DNA of 64,000 bases from Perkinsus olseni (lineage: Eukaryota; Perkinsozoa; Perkinsida; Perkinsidae). The notes under the pieces are model-generated. The model saw only the letters and a program-made list of their open reading frames with translations. It had not been told where the DNA came from and ran no database searches. Position numbers and translations under genes: made by a program. Location of the stretch: assembly GCA_013115135.1 (NCBI GenBank), contig JABANP010000209.1, positions 21,872 through 85,871 on the forward strand, written 5' to 3'. This document shows positions 52,641 to 63,110 of this stretch, in pieces (within the stretch, counting starts at the first letter, position 1; each line of letters begins with the position of its first letter).

Positions 52641-52689
52641 GTCTACTTGTAGTAGTCGTCATAGTGGTCGGTGTAGTAGTGGTCATAGT

Positions 52690-53125
52690 GGTCCTAGTGC
52701 TCCTGGTGGTGGTAGTCTTCGTTGTAGTAGTCCTAGTGGTCCGAGTACTCCTGGTAGTGGTGCTCCTAGTTGAAGTAGTCCTAGTGGTAGTGCTCTTAGT
52801 CGTAGTAGTCCTCCTTGTTCTTGTCGTTCTGGTGGTGGTACTCTTCGTTGTAGTAGTCCTAGTGGTCCTAGTACTCCTGGTAGTGGTGCTCTTAGTTGAA
52901 GTAGTCCTAGTGGTAGTGCTCTTAGTCGTAGTAGTCCTTCTTGTCCTTGTCGTTCTGGTGGTGGTACTCTTCGTTGTAGTAGTCCTAGTGTTCCGAGTAC
53001 TCCTGGTAGTGGTGCTCCTAGTTGAAGTAGTCCTAGTGGTAGTACTCTCAGTCGTAGTAGTCCTCCTTGTCCTTGTCGTTCTGGTGGTGGTACTCTTCGT
53101 TGTAGTAGTCCTAGTGGTCCTAGTG
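52690..53125. repeat. 126-bp minisatellite
   Basis: About 3.4 copies of a 126-bp unit rich in GTAGTAGTCCTAGTGGT, evidently derived from the adjacent triplet tract. Confidence 0.85.
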
Positions 53126-54349
53126 GTCCAGTTGTGGATTGTGCTCTAATTACCCCCAATCTGACTGGGCTAATCATTAGGGGTACAGTGACACCCACTT
53201 GAGATTGCGGCTTGCACTGCAAGCCTCGCAGTTGTTGTAGTCTTGATAGTGCCACTGGTAGTGGCAGTCTTGGTAGTAGTGCTTGCAGTAGTTGTAGTCT
53301 TCCGAGCTGAGTATCTTGCTCAAATTCTCCTACTCGTCGGACAGCGAAAAACGATACTCTGTTCACTCGAGAGCCGACATTAAGTCATGTGATGAAAAAA
53401 TCGGTTTAGGCCAGACTTCGGCAAGCTGAGAAAACTGTGGCGTTCAAAAGTCCTCTACCACGACGAAGGAGACTGCGAATCATGTACACGCAGCTGTACT
53501 CGCTCACCGCCGAGCTAAGCTTACTCGGCTCCGAAACATTGGTAAAGACCCTGCCCTGGAACCAGCTGGTGGCCTGCATCTGGAGGTCGGCGCCGGTGAG
53601 GGATTCCCTGAGAATTTGCGTGCCGCGGCCTTCAGTCTGCGGGCTACGGAAATAGTGACGTAAGTTCAGTCGTTCCTTTCTTTAGCGGATAGCGGGTGAA
53701 CGGAACGGAGCTTGGCCCGGAACGTGGTGAGATCATCAAAAATAAAGTGACTATGGATGGAGCCCGAAGCCTCAACCTCGGTTCTGCTGGCGAATTTGAA
53801 GCTGAACTGCCGAGACCAGCAGTTGCTACTCTCAGGTACGAATGCTCGAAATGATTCACTCACGTCTCAATCGATTTGAGACGGAGGGAGCAGCGACATA
53901 CAGAGCGTTTCGGAGGGAGTCATAGGGAATTCCACGGCGTTTGGCACAATACTGTGGGAGAAGTCGGGGCGAAGCAGAGGAAAGACAGAACAACCGAAGA
54001 AGACGAACTCACCCGCAACCGCAGGAGTGTTGCAGGTGAATGCGCGCGGAATGACTTCTTCAATATTTACTTAACTATCAACGCAACTCAGTAGGAATTA
54101 GTACAGGAAAAAGAGTATTATTAAATCACTACTATAATCTTTCACTCTGTATACGATAATCGAACTCAGCCTAGATTAGTCAATTTAAAGATTCAAGAAA
54201 ATTGTGATGGAGAAATTAATCGGCACATAGTAATGGCCATTAATACTGCTACGAACTCGTCTAATACTTTCAGCGAGCCGACGAGTGCCATGCCCTTCAC
54301 TCTTCACCTGGAGAGTTCTTACCTTCGCAGGCTAGTTTTCGTCGTTGTG

Positions 54350-54607
54350 GTTAACGACTTGGTAGTACTGGTAGTTGAGGACTGGGTAGTAGTGGTCGTG
54401 GTAGATTTGGTCGTTGTGGTTGACGACTTGGTAGTACTAGTAGTTGAGGACTGAGTGGTAGTGGTTGAGGTCGTGGTGGACTTTGTCGTTGTGGTTGACG
54501 ACTTGGTAGTACTAGTAGTTGAGGACTGAGTAGTAGTGGTCGAGGTCGTGGTGGACTTGGTCGTTGTGGTTGACGACTTGGTAGTACTAGTAGTTGAGGA
54601 CTGAGTA
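54350..54607 (-). repeat. 75-bp minisatellite in copy 2
   Basis: About 3.4 units corresponding to 39907-40172, followed by a slightly longer (TG)n. Confidence 0.88.
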
Positions 54608-54915
54608 GTGTGTGTGTGTGTGTGTGTAAGCTTTTCCCGTCAACCCAGTCGGGTTTTCTACGGGATTTGTCGCCAAAAATAAAAAGAAAAGAAAACAAAT
54701 AGAAAAGAAGGTCGGCTATCTCAGGATATACAGCAGAATGGTACACGGTGGTCGCGAGAGAGAATGGTAACAGAGCAATTGTAACAGTTAATGGTATATG
54801 TATACATACGATTGCTTTTTTTTTCTTTTTTTTCTTTTTTTTCTTTTTTTTTTTTTTTCTTTTTTTTTTTTTTTCTTTTTTTTTTTTTCTTTTCAAAATG
54901 AAGACCACGAGTAAG

Positions 54916-57900
54916 CTAGGATAATCCCAGGCCGTTGCCCTCTGCAGTCTCAACGATACGCTCCAGGAACTTGAGGAAGATCTTGAAACGAGACTCGGTG
55001 ATAGACACACTGCCGAGTCCCGTCAACCACTCCGGCCTGGAGTCGGCATAGGTCGGACAGAGAAGGACCACATGAGCCATATCGTGTTGCTGCCCCGGGC
55101 AGACCCTGCATCCCGGGTCATGGTCGGGCTTTAATTTGGAGACGTAGTAGTGCAGTATCTTGGAGTGCCCAGCGAGAAGATTGAGGACACGTCCATTTTT
55201 GTAGTACTTCATAACCTTCTGAACAATGTCCCGTTGGCGTTGCGACTTGACCATCTCCCTGAGACCAGGATCATTTATGCCCTGCACCTGTTTGACCTTC
55301 TCCGCGGCTATGTACTCCGTCAGCAACGACTTCGTGTGAGCTACTGGTATCGGGACGTCCCTGGCCATCTGCGAGTTAGGTATCAGGCGAGCTTCATTTG
55401 CGCACTGATCGGCCTCGTCATTTCCTGGGATAGTTCCTTCAGGCTGATGAGACGGAATCCATACAAAGGCGCAGTCTATGCCCAAACTTTGCAGTGCTTG
55501 AACACGGCCTAGGATAACCTGTGTCCAGTGGTCTCTATTCTGGGTTGAGAGGGACTGCAGCGCCGATCTGCAATCCGAGAAAAGGTACGCAGTGGAGTCG
55601 GGCAGCGTCGCTGCATGCTTGATAAGGAACCCCAGCGCCAAGACGAGCGCGTACTGTTCCGCTTGGTACGTCGTAGCGGAGGGGGGGAGTCGAGCCCTCA
55701 GCACTCTTTGCGTTCCCCCCTGGTAGATGATAGCTGCAGAGCCGATGGTCTCCTCAGTCGAGGGGACGTAGTTTGGAGTTTCTTCAGGCGGTTTGCGAGA
55801 TCCGTCGGTGTAAGCCCTCACCAGTTGGTTTCGCAAGCCTTGTTCTGCTGCGATGGCCTCCTCCTTTCCCAGAATTCTCACCTGCGGGCAAATCTCCGTT
55901 GGTGGCGTGCTGCGCCCCAGGATCTCGTGGTGCGCCGTAGCATCCACCGCCCTCTCCCGTAGTTCCTGGGCCCATTTCCTCTCCAGCGCCTTGCCTCGTG
56001 GTCCCACACTGTACTCCCTGTGGAGTTGCCGCTCAATCGCAAGATTCAAGAGCTCGGTCGATGTGGCCCCGCAATCTGCCAAAGTCCGCGACAGGTGTTG
56101 TGGAAAGCTCTTTCCAAGCCGGAAGGCGGTCCTAATGGCCATGTTGCCGAGCCGATTCACCATTCGTTTATAGGACACATTTGCCAGCGAGGGACCCCAG
56201 AACTCGATAGCATAGGATACTACCGGTAGCATCACCCGTCTATACAGTTCAAGTATACATGCCGGACCAATGCCGAAGGATGACCGTGCGAACCTCGCTA
56301 GAGCAAAGCCAATTTTCTTGCTCTTCTCGATTCTTTCGGTTAGATGCTTGATCCATGTGTCATTTCGGTTTAGCCAGACTCCCAAAATCCGAAGCTCCTT
56401 GCCTTCTCCTTCTGAAGCCGACCTGAGGTTCGTGAGAGATTGACACTTAGATGGATCCATCCGCAGGGCTGTGTAGGCGAAGGCTCTAGTGAGCTCATAC
56501 TGGCAGAGGTCCTGGACTTCTTCTGCCGACAGACGCACCTTACACCGAAAACCGACCAACACCGTCACATCATCGGCAAAAGCGACGATCTGGACATCAA
56601 CGGCTGCCGGATTGACTCTGAGGGTCAGGACCAATCTTTCCTTGATTCTAATCTCTGCCGTTTCCAGCGCATCCTCTATGGCGGTAGTGAACAGGGTGGG
56701 CCCCGCCACGCTACCCTGAGGTACCCCAACGCCGGGGGTAGCTTGTCTGCTTGCGACTGACCCTCTAAAGAAGGCGTGCCCCGTCCTCGTCTCCAGCCAA
56801 GCTGAGAACCACTTCGTCACATCCTCCGGACACCCAGCCAGGCGTAGTCCCTTGTCGATCGCCGAGTGGGCAATCTCACAAAAAGCGCTTTTTACGTCCA
56901 CCGAGAGACAAAAGTACCTCTTGTGCGTCCGTTTGAAGGACACGATGTGATTGATTGCGTGGAGCGGACTTAGTTGCTTCAAATAAGCGAATTGGTGTCC
57001 CTTGTCACGCAGGTACCTTTGAATCCCTGACGCCCGTAGGAGAAGGGTGCGCTCGAACCATTTGCATAGAACTGGAGTCAAGCTGATTGGCCGCTTGGAT
57101 GATACGCTGGTGGGATCTCGGCCGGGCTTAGGGATAAATACGACTAGGGACACACGCCAAGCATCAGGGACTATCGAGTACGCGAGACACCAAGAGAATA
57201 GAGTGGCAACCAATCGGTAGAGCTTCTCAGAGGCCTCGATGAAATGCCTCCAGCGGAGACCATCCGCTCCTCCCATTTTATCACTGTTTCCCTTGGCCGC
57301 ATTTAGAGAGTTGATCACTTCTTCCTCCGAGATCATACATGCCGGGGTGTGTCCCAAGAACATAGAACTATCATGAGGGTTTGGGCATCTGGAAACCGAT
57401 GCCTCAGAACCCGACAGGAGAGAAGGCTGCGCTGCTGCAGTCGTTCCAATGTACTGGTCGGCGAGTTTGGAGCAGGTCTGCTCTGGGGTGATGTCACCCG
57501 CCAGCAGTGATGGAGTCGCTGAAGCTGATAGACTAGATTTGACCCGCTTGTAAGCCTCGTACATCTTGTCTTCCTTGTCTAAGGAGTCAAGGAAGGCCCT
57601 GTAAGCTTGCTGCTTCTTCTGTCGAATGAGAGCTCTATACTCTCCCCGGCATCTTATCACATTCTCCCTCGAAGCCCGCGGATCTCGTTTAAATTTGTTG
57701 AGTTCCTTCCTCTTTTCCCGGAGAGTCTTATCCCACCAGGGGTTTACTTTACGCCTACCCTGCGAGTTACGGGGGCTCCCGGTGTGCGGGTCTTCCGTTG
57801 ATAGGGGGTCCCGCCGAGGTTTATATGGGGTTGCCCTCTTCGTCGCCTGAACGAGTTGTTCTATGATATGGCCAAGTAAGTGAGCGGCCGCAGTCTCGGG

Positions 57901-58797
57901 CCGAGTCATAGGGAGATGTTGCAGCTGGGACAGGTCCAGCAATGCATCTGAGGCCTCTTTATATCTACTCCAGTCCGTAAGATGGTGTGGATAGCCTGTC
58001 AATAGCGATGGGAGGGCCTCAGCGTGAGAGACGGGTCTGCGGCGAGGAAGAAGGATACGATAAGCCACTGGCCTGTGATCTCCGAAGTCCTCTGACCCAC
58101 AAATGACCTTCCAGTCAACGACCTCAACGCCACCAGTGGCAAGCGTGAGATCAATGATGCTTGTGAATCCTGTCTCCCCTCCGGGCGTGACCCTGCGGGA
58201 GATGAAAGTGGGAGTCAGTGGATCCGTCTTGACGTTTATTAGAGTCAGGAAATACTCTAAGATGAAGTCATAGAGAGCTCGACCGCGGATCCTCGCCAAG
58301 GTGTTCCTCGGCCCACCTTGAGACATCAGCCCCCAAGCGCTGTGATGTGCGTTGGAATCTAATCCAACGACAAGCCGACAGCCGTCATGGGATCTTACTC
58401 TGTGTGCATCTAGGAAAATACCGAGCTTGTCCATGATGTCGATAGAGGGCGAAGCGGGGTCTATATAAATACTAGCTAGAAAAATGTCCCTGAAAGCGAT
58501 GATCGCCAGATCGGGGTCAGAGAAATCACCCAATAAGGAGACCTCTTGGGCTAGGTCCCGGTGGACCAGAATACAAGCTCTACATCGCCCCGAGCTAGAG
58601 ACTACAGGGGCTTGGAAAACGGTATATCTATCAAGAAAGGTACGCCTCGGAGGCTCCTGTAAAAGCAAAAAATGTGGATAGGCTGAGTGCTCTACAATGC
58701 TACAGAAAGTATGGTCCAGATTCAGTTGCGAGCGCATCGCATTAAACTGAACAGCAGAAATATGGCCCACGTGGATGCCAGGGTCTAAAAGGACCAT
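54916..58797 (-). CDS. LINE ORF2: APE endonuclease, RT, RNase H
   Basis: 1293 residues from ATG 58797. The N-terminal apurinic-type endonuclease has GLDSNAHHSAWG and DFGDHRP. RT blocks include FIPKPGRDPTSVSSKRPISL, LSVDVKSAFCEI, GVPQGSVAGPTLF and the catalytic FADDV (about 56560). RNase H has YTDGSRKP, YQAEQYALVLAL, FSDCRSALQSL and GNDEADQCAN. The C-terminal CCHC is CRVCPGQQHDMAHVVLLC. The enzyme nicks target DNA and reverse transcribes the element RNA there. Its ATG overlaps the end of ORF1 by 13 nt in another frame (ATGGTCCTTTTAG), which suggests coupled re-initiation. Confidence 0.92.
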   Translation of the reverse strand: MVLLDPGIHVGHISAVQFNAMRSQLNLDHTFCSIVEHSAYPHFLLLQEPPRRTFLDRYTVFQAPVVSSSGRCRACILVHRDLAQEVSLLGDFSDPDLAIIAFRDIFLASIYIDPASPSIDIMDKLGIFLDAHRVRSHDGCRLVVGLDSNAHHSAWGLMSQGGPRNTLARIRGRALYDFILEYFLTLINVKTDPLTPTFISRRVTPGGETGFTSIIDLTLATGGVEVVDWKVICGSEDFGDHRPVAYRILLPRRRPVSHAEALPSLLTGYPHHLTDWSRYKEASDALLDLSQLQHLPMTRPETAAAHLLGHIIEQLVQATKRATPYKPRRDPLSTEDPHTGSPRNSQGRRKVNPWWDKTLREKRKELNKFKRDPRASRENVIRCRGEYRALIRQKKQQAYRAFLDSLDKEDKMYEAYKRVKSSLSASATPSLLAGDITPEQTCSKLADQYIGTTAAAQPSLLSGSEASVSRCPNPHDSSMFLGHTPACMISEEEVINSLNAAKGNSDKMGGADGLRWRHFIEASEKLYRLVATLFSWCLAYSIVPDAWRVSLVVFIPKPGRDPTSVSSKRPISLTPVLCKWFERTLLLRASGIQRYLRDKGHQFAYLKQLSPLHAINHIVSFKRTHKRYFCLSVDVKSAFCEIAHSAIDKGLRLAGCPEDVTKWFSAWLETRTGHAFFRGSVASRQATPGVGVPQGSVAGPTLFTTAIEDALETAEIRIKERLVLTLRVNPAAVDVQIVAFADDVTVLVGFRCKVRLSAEEVQDLCQYELTRAFAYTALRMDPSKCQSLTNLRSASEGEGKELRILGVWLNRNDTWIKHLTERIEKSKKIGFALARFARSSFGIGPACILELYRRVMLPVVSYAIEFWGPSLANVSYKRMVNRLGNMAIRTAFRLGKSFPQHLSRTLADCGATSTELLNLAIERQLHREYSVGPRGKALERKWAQELRERAVDATAHHEILGRSTPPTEICPQVRILGKEEAIAAEQGLRNQLVRAYTDGSRKPPEETPNYVPSTEETIGSAAIIYQGGTQRVLRARLPPSATTYQAEQYALVLALGFLIKHAATLPDSTAYLFSDCRSALQSLSTQNRDHWTQVILGRVQALQSLGIDCAFVWIPSHQPEGTIPGNDEADQCANEARLIPNSQMARDVPIPVAHTKSLLTEYIAAEKVKQVQGINDPGLREMVKSQRQRDIVQKVMKYYKNGRVLNLLAGHSKILHYYVSKLKPDHDPGCRVCPGQQHDMAHVVLLCPTYADSRPEWLTGLGSVSITESRFKIFLKFLERIVETAEGNGLGLS

Positions 58798-60077
58798 GAC
58801 GGAGAGTTGGGTCCCAGACCGGTCTTGGACAGTTTGACCTTAATAAGGTCTAGCTTCCTGGGGCACATCGCCACGGCCCCCACGCCCGCCAAAGAGTTAT
58901 GACCTTTCTTCCCACACAGAGTGCAGGAGATCTGGTCCGGGGCTAACTGTGGGTGGTTCTTACAGTCCCGCAAGGAGTGATTCCTCCCACAATTGCAGCA
59001 CGCCTTCGTGGTCGCAGTGCATGGGCCACTATGGGGCTGGCCGCAGTCAAAACACACCCGGATGTGAGGGCTGTCCTTCACTCGGAATTTAATTCCGGGA
59101 AGGTATAGCCCGCCATCCCTTATCAGCTTGTCCCTATCCTCGAGAGGGACCCTGACAGCAGCACCCTTCGCTCCTGACCTCAACACCTTCCATTTATCTG
59201 GCTGTAAGCCAGAAGGATGTGCCTGCACTGCTTCCGCTATAGGGCCGAAGTCCCTTTCATCCCTGGGGGTGAAGCCTATCCAGACCTCGGGTTGTAGTGC
59301 CGGTTTTCTAGCGCCTTCTATGTTGTTCTCCGACAGGTTCCCTACCACGGTATCAGCCGTGCTTGGGTTATCACACCTGATACCGACGCCTCTCGCCGTG
59401 GGGTAAATCTTCTCCACCTTGCAGGACGACACAATACGCCTGATCTCCTCAGTCTTCTGCTTCCGTAGTTCATCAGTAGGGTTCTCAATTGAAACATAGA
59501 CCACAGGCTTGTCCTTGAAGGCGTTTTGGTCATTTTTGATGGTGCCCGTGAGAATGTCCCTGTAGGATAGCTGTGAGGCAATCTGGGATACTCCAGCAAC
59601 ATTTCTCCCTGGGACCGGCCTGACGCCCGGAGCGCTAGAGGGTGCCTGCCTCGCTTTCATCAAAGACTTGCGTAGTTTGCGGTTCTCTTCGAGGAGGGTG
59701 ATGTACATGTTGCTCATCCGTTTCAAGGAGTCACCAATTCTAGTCTCTTCTTGCTTATTAAGCAAGCGATTAGCCTTCAAGCCCACTTGCTTCATCGTAT
59801 CCTCGATGCATATCACCTGTTCGGCGAAAGAGTCAGTGTCGTCCTCCTCCTGGCTCAGCTCGCCGTCGATAACTTCACCGCGAGCCCTGGCCTCTTCACG
59901 CTCTTCTTCCTCGTTTGTCACAGATGCCCAAGATAAGTGATCCGAAGTCTGATCCTCGTCTCTCTGATCCTCGGGAGGGGGAGGCTGGTTGATCGTACTG
60001 CTTCTGCGGTCTCTGTAGCCCACGCCTCTTCTTCTCGGACGAGACGGGGCCGGAATGGCTGACGAGTCGGCTGGCAT
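58785..60077 (-). CDS. LINE ORF1: coiled-coil zinc-knuckle protein
   Basis: 430 residues from ATG 60077 to TAG 58785. Acidic N-terminus, a coiled coil around residues 85-135, a middle region like the RNA-binding fold of LINE ORF1 proteins, then CFDCGQPH, CCNCGRNH and CTLCGKKGH knuckles. It ends SPSWSF. It is residue-for-residue the same as copy 1 up to the homopolymer change near the stop. Confidence 0.9.
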   Translation of the reverse strand: MPADSSAIPAPSRPRRRGVGYRDRRSSTINQPPPPEDQRDEDQTSDHLSWASVTNEEEEREEARARGEVIDGELSQEEDDTDSFAEQVICIEDTMKQVGLKANRLLNKQEETRIGDSLKRMSNMYITLLEENRKLRKSLMKARQAPSSAPGVRPVPGRNVAGVSQIASQLSYRDILTGTIKNDQNAFKDKPVVYVSIENPTDELRKQKTEEIRRIVSSCKVEKIYPTARGVGIRCDNPSTADTVVGNLSENNIEGARKPALQPEVWIGFTPRDERDFGPIAEAVQAHPSGLQPDKWKVLRSGAKGAAVRVPLEDRDKLIRDGGLYLPGIKFRVKDSPHIRVCFDCGQPHSGPCTATTKACCNCGRNHSLRDCKNHPQLAPDQISCTLCGKKGHNSLAGVGAVAMCPRKLDLIKVKLSKTGLGPNSPSWSF

Positions 60078-60136
60078 AAGAAAAACAAAGCCCGTAAGGG
60101 AGTTAGCAGGATTAGGGGAAATCCACTAACTTGAGT

Positions 60137-60785
60137 ACTACGACGTAGTAGTACTAGTGGTCGTCGTGGTCGACGTAGTAGTACTAGTGGTCGTCGCGGT
60201 CGACGTAGTTGTACTAGTGGTCGTGCTGGTCGTCGTGGTCGACGTAGTAGCACTAGTGGTAGTGCTGGTCGTCGTGGTCGACGTAGTAGTACTAGTGGTA
60301 GTGCTGGTCGTCGTGGTCGACGTAGTAGTACTAGTGGTAGTGCTGGTCGTCGTAATCGACGTAGTAGTACTAGTGGTAGTGCTGGTCGTCGTGGTCGACG
60401 TAGTAGTACTAGTGGTAGTGCTGGTCGTCGTGGTCGACGTGGTTGTCGTGGTCGACGTAGTTGTCGTGGTCGACGTAGTAGTACTCGTGGTAGTGCTGGT
60501 CGTCGTGGTCGACGTAGTAGTACTAGTGGTCGTCGTGGTCGACGTAGTTGTCGTGGTCGTCGTGGTCGACGTAGTAGTACTAGTGGTAGTGCTGGTCGTC
60601 GTGGTCGACGTGGTCGACGTAGTAGTACTAGTGGTCGTCGTGGTCGACGTAGTAGTACTAGTGGTCGTCGTGGTCGACGTAGTAGTGCTAGTGGTCGTCG
60701 TGGTCGACGTAGTAGTACTAGTAGGTAGTGCTGGTCGTCGTGGTCGACGTGGTCGACGTAGTTGTCGTGGTCGTCGTGGTCGACG
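60137..60785. repeat. 30-bp minisatellite with GTCGAC and ACTAGT
   Basis: Units of about 27-36 bp built from GTN triplets, with regularly spaced GTCGAC and AGTACTAGT palindromes. It lies between the LINE 5' end and the 75-bp array. In copy 1 the LINE touches the 75-bp array directly. Confidence 0.88.
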
Positions 60786-61566
60786 TAGTAGTACTAGTAG
60801 TTGAGGACTGAGTAGTAGTGGTCGAGGTCGTGGTGGACTTGGTCGTCGTGGTCGACGACTTGGTAGTACTAGTAGTTGAGGACTGAGTAGTAGTGGTCGA
60901 GGTCGTAGTGGACTTTGGTCGTCGTGGTCGACGACTTGGTAGTACTAGTAGTTGAGGACTGAGTAGTAGTGGTCGAGGTCGTGGTGGACTTGGTCGTTGT
61001 GGTTGACGACTTGGTAGTACTAGTAGTTGAGGACTGAGTAGTAGTGGTCGAGGTCGTGGTGGACTTGGTCGTTGTGGTTGACGACTTGGTAGTACTAGTA
61101 GTTGAGGACTGAGTAGTAGTGGTCGTCGTGGTGGACTTGGTCGTTGTGGTTGACGACTTGGTAGTACTAGTAGTTGAGGACTGAGTAGTAGTGGTCGAGG
61201 TCGTGGTGGACTTGGTCGTTGTGGTTGACGACTTGGTAGTACTAGTAGTTGAGGACTGAGTAGTAGTGGTCGAGGTCGTGGTGGACTTGGTCGTTGTGGT
61301 TGACGACTTGGTGGTACTAGTAGTTGAGGACTGAGTAGTAGTGGTCGAGGTCGTGGTGGACTTGGTCGTTGTGGTTGACGACTTGGTAGTACTAGTAGTT
61401 GAGGACTGAGTAGTAGTGGTCGAGGTCGTGGTGGACTTGGTCGTTGTGGTTGACGACTTGGTAGTACTAGTAGTTGAGGACTGAGTAGTAGTGGTCGAGG
61501 TCGTGGTGGACTTGGTCGTTGTGGTTGACGACTTGGTGGTACTAGTAGTTGAGGACTGAGTAGTAG
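60786..61566 (-). repeat. 75-bp minisatellite, right array (about 10 copies)
   Basis: Same unit as at 45684-46598. It also continues into a GTN tract on its right. Confidence 0.92.
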
Positions 61567-63110
61567 TGGTCGTAGTAGTTGTGGTCGTAGTAGTTGTAGT
61601 CGTCGTGGTTGTAGTAGTCGTGGTCGTCGTGGTCGACGTAGTTGTCGTGGTCGTCGTGGTCTGTAGTAGTTGTGGTAGTCGTGGTCGTGGTCGTCGTAGT
61701 CGTAGTAGTCTGTGGTCGTCGTGGTCGACGTAGTAGTACTGTGGTCGTCGTGGTCGACGTAGTAGTGTAGTGGTCGTCGTGGTCGACGTAGTAGTTGTGG
61801 TCGTCGTGGTCGTAGTCGTGGTAGTCGTGGTCGACGTAGTAGTTGTGGTCGTCGTGGTCGTGTCGTGGTCGACGTAGTAGTAGTTGTGGTCGTCGTGGTT
61901 GTAATAGTTGTGGTCGTCGTGGTCGTAGTAGTTGTGGTCATCGTGGTCGTAGTAGTTGTGGTCGTCGTGGTCGTCGTAGTAGTCGTGGTCGTAGTAGTCG
62001 TGGTCGTCGTAGTAGTCGTGGTTGTAGTAGTTGTGGTCGTCGTAGTTGTAATCGTCGGTTGTGGTCGTCGTAGTAGTCGGTCGTGGTCGTAGTAGTTGTG
62101 GTCGTCGTGGTCGTCGTGGTCGTGGTCGTAGTAGTTGTGGTCGTAGTAGTCGTGGTCGTCGTGGTTGTAGTAGTTGTGGTCGTAGTAGTCGTGGTCGTCG
62201 TGGTTGTAGTAGTTGTGGTAGTAGTTGTGGTCGTCGTGGTTGTAGTAGTCGTGGTCGTAGTAGTCGTGGTCGTAGTAGTTGTGGTAGTAGTTGTGGTTGT
62301 AGTAGTCGTGGTCGTCGTGGTTGTAGTAGTCGTGGTCGTAGTAGTGGTGGTCGTAGTAGTTGTGGTCGTCGTGGTCGTAGTAGTTGTGGTCGTCGTGGTC
62401 GTAGTAGTTGTGGTCGTCATGGTCGTAGTAGTTGTGGTCGTCGTGGTCGTAGTAGTTGTGGTCGTCGTGGTCGTGGTCGTCGTGGTCGTGGTCGTCGTGG
62501 TCGTAGTAGTTGTGGTCGTCGTGGTCGTAGTAGCTGTGGTCGTCGTGGTCGTAGTAGTTGTGGTCGTCGTGGTCGTGGTCGTCGTGGTCGTAGTAGTTGT
62601 GGTCGTCGTGGTCGTAGTAGTTGTGGTCGTCGTGGTCGTAGTAGTCGTGGTCGTCGTGGTTGTGGTCGTCGTAGTTGTGGTCGTCGTAGTTGTGGTCGTC
62701 GTGGTCGTCGTAGTTGTGGTCGTCGTGGTCGTGGTCGTCGTGGTCGTCGTAGTTGTGGTCGTCGTGGTCGTGGTCGTCGTGGTTGTAGTAGTTGTGGTCG
62801 TCGTGGTTGTAGTAGTCGTGGTAGTCGTGGTCGTCGTGGTCGTCGTGGTCGTAGTAGTCGTGGTTGTAGTAGTTGTGGTCGTAGTAGTTGTGGTCGTCGT
62901 GGTCGTGGTCGTCGTGGTCGTCGTGGTTGTAGTAGTCGTGGTCGTGGTCGTCGTGGTCGTCGTGGTTGTAGTAGTCGTGGTCGTAGTAGTCGTGGTCGTA
63001 GTAGTCGTCGTAGTCGTAGTAGTCGTCGTAGTCGTAGTAGTTGTGGTAGTAGTCGTGGTCGTAGTAGTTGTGGTCGTCGTGGTCGTGGTCGTCGTGGTCG
63101 TGGTCGTCGT
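61567..63110. repeat. (GTN)n / (NAC)n triplet tract 3
   Basis: 1.5 kb with the 24-bp higher-order unit dominant. It directly follows the 3' end of a third LINE on the minus strand. Confidence 0.92.

Larger units (their letters stand above)
54816..60110 (-). mobile_element. APE-type LINE with RNase H, copy 2 (intact frames)
   Basis: Full ORF1 and ORF2 without internal stops, so potentially active if the assembly is right. The A-rich tract at 54816-54893 follows the ORF2 stop by about 20 nt. Confidence 0.9.
53129..60135 (-). repeat. 7-kb duplicated segment, copy 2
   Basis: Counterpart of 38707-45684. It includes a 1.2-kb spacer without supported genes (53129-54349), a 75-bp array (54350-54607), an A-rich tract (54816-54893) and the intact LINE. 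The left and right flanks differ from copy 1 (a 126-bp minisatellite on the left, a 30-bp minisatellite on the right). Confidence 0.9.
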
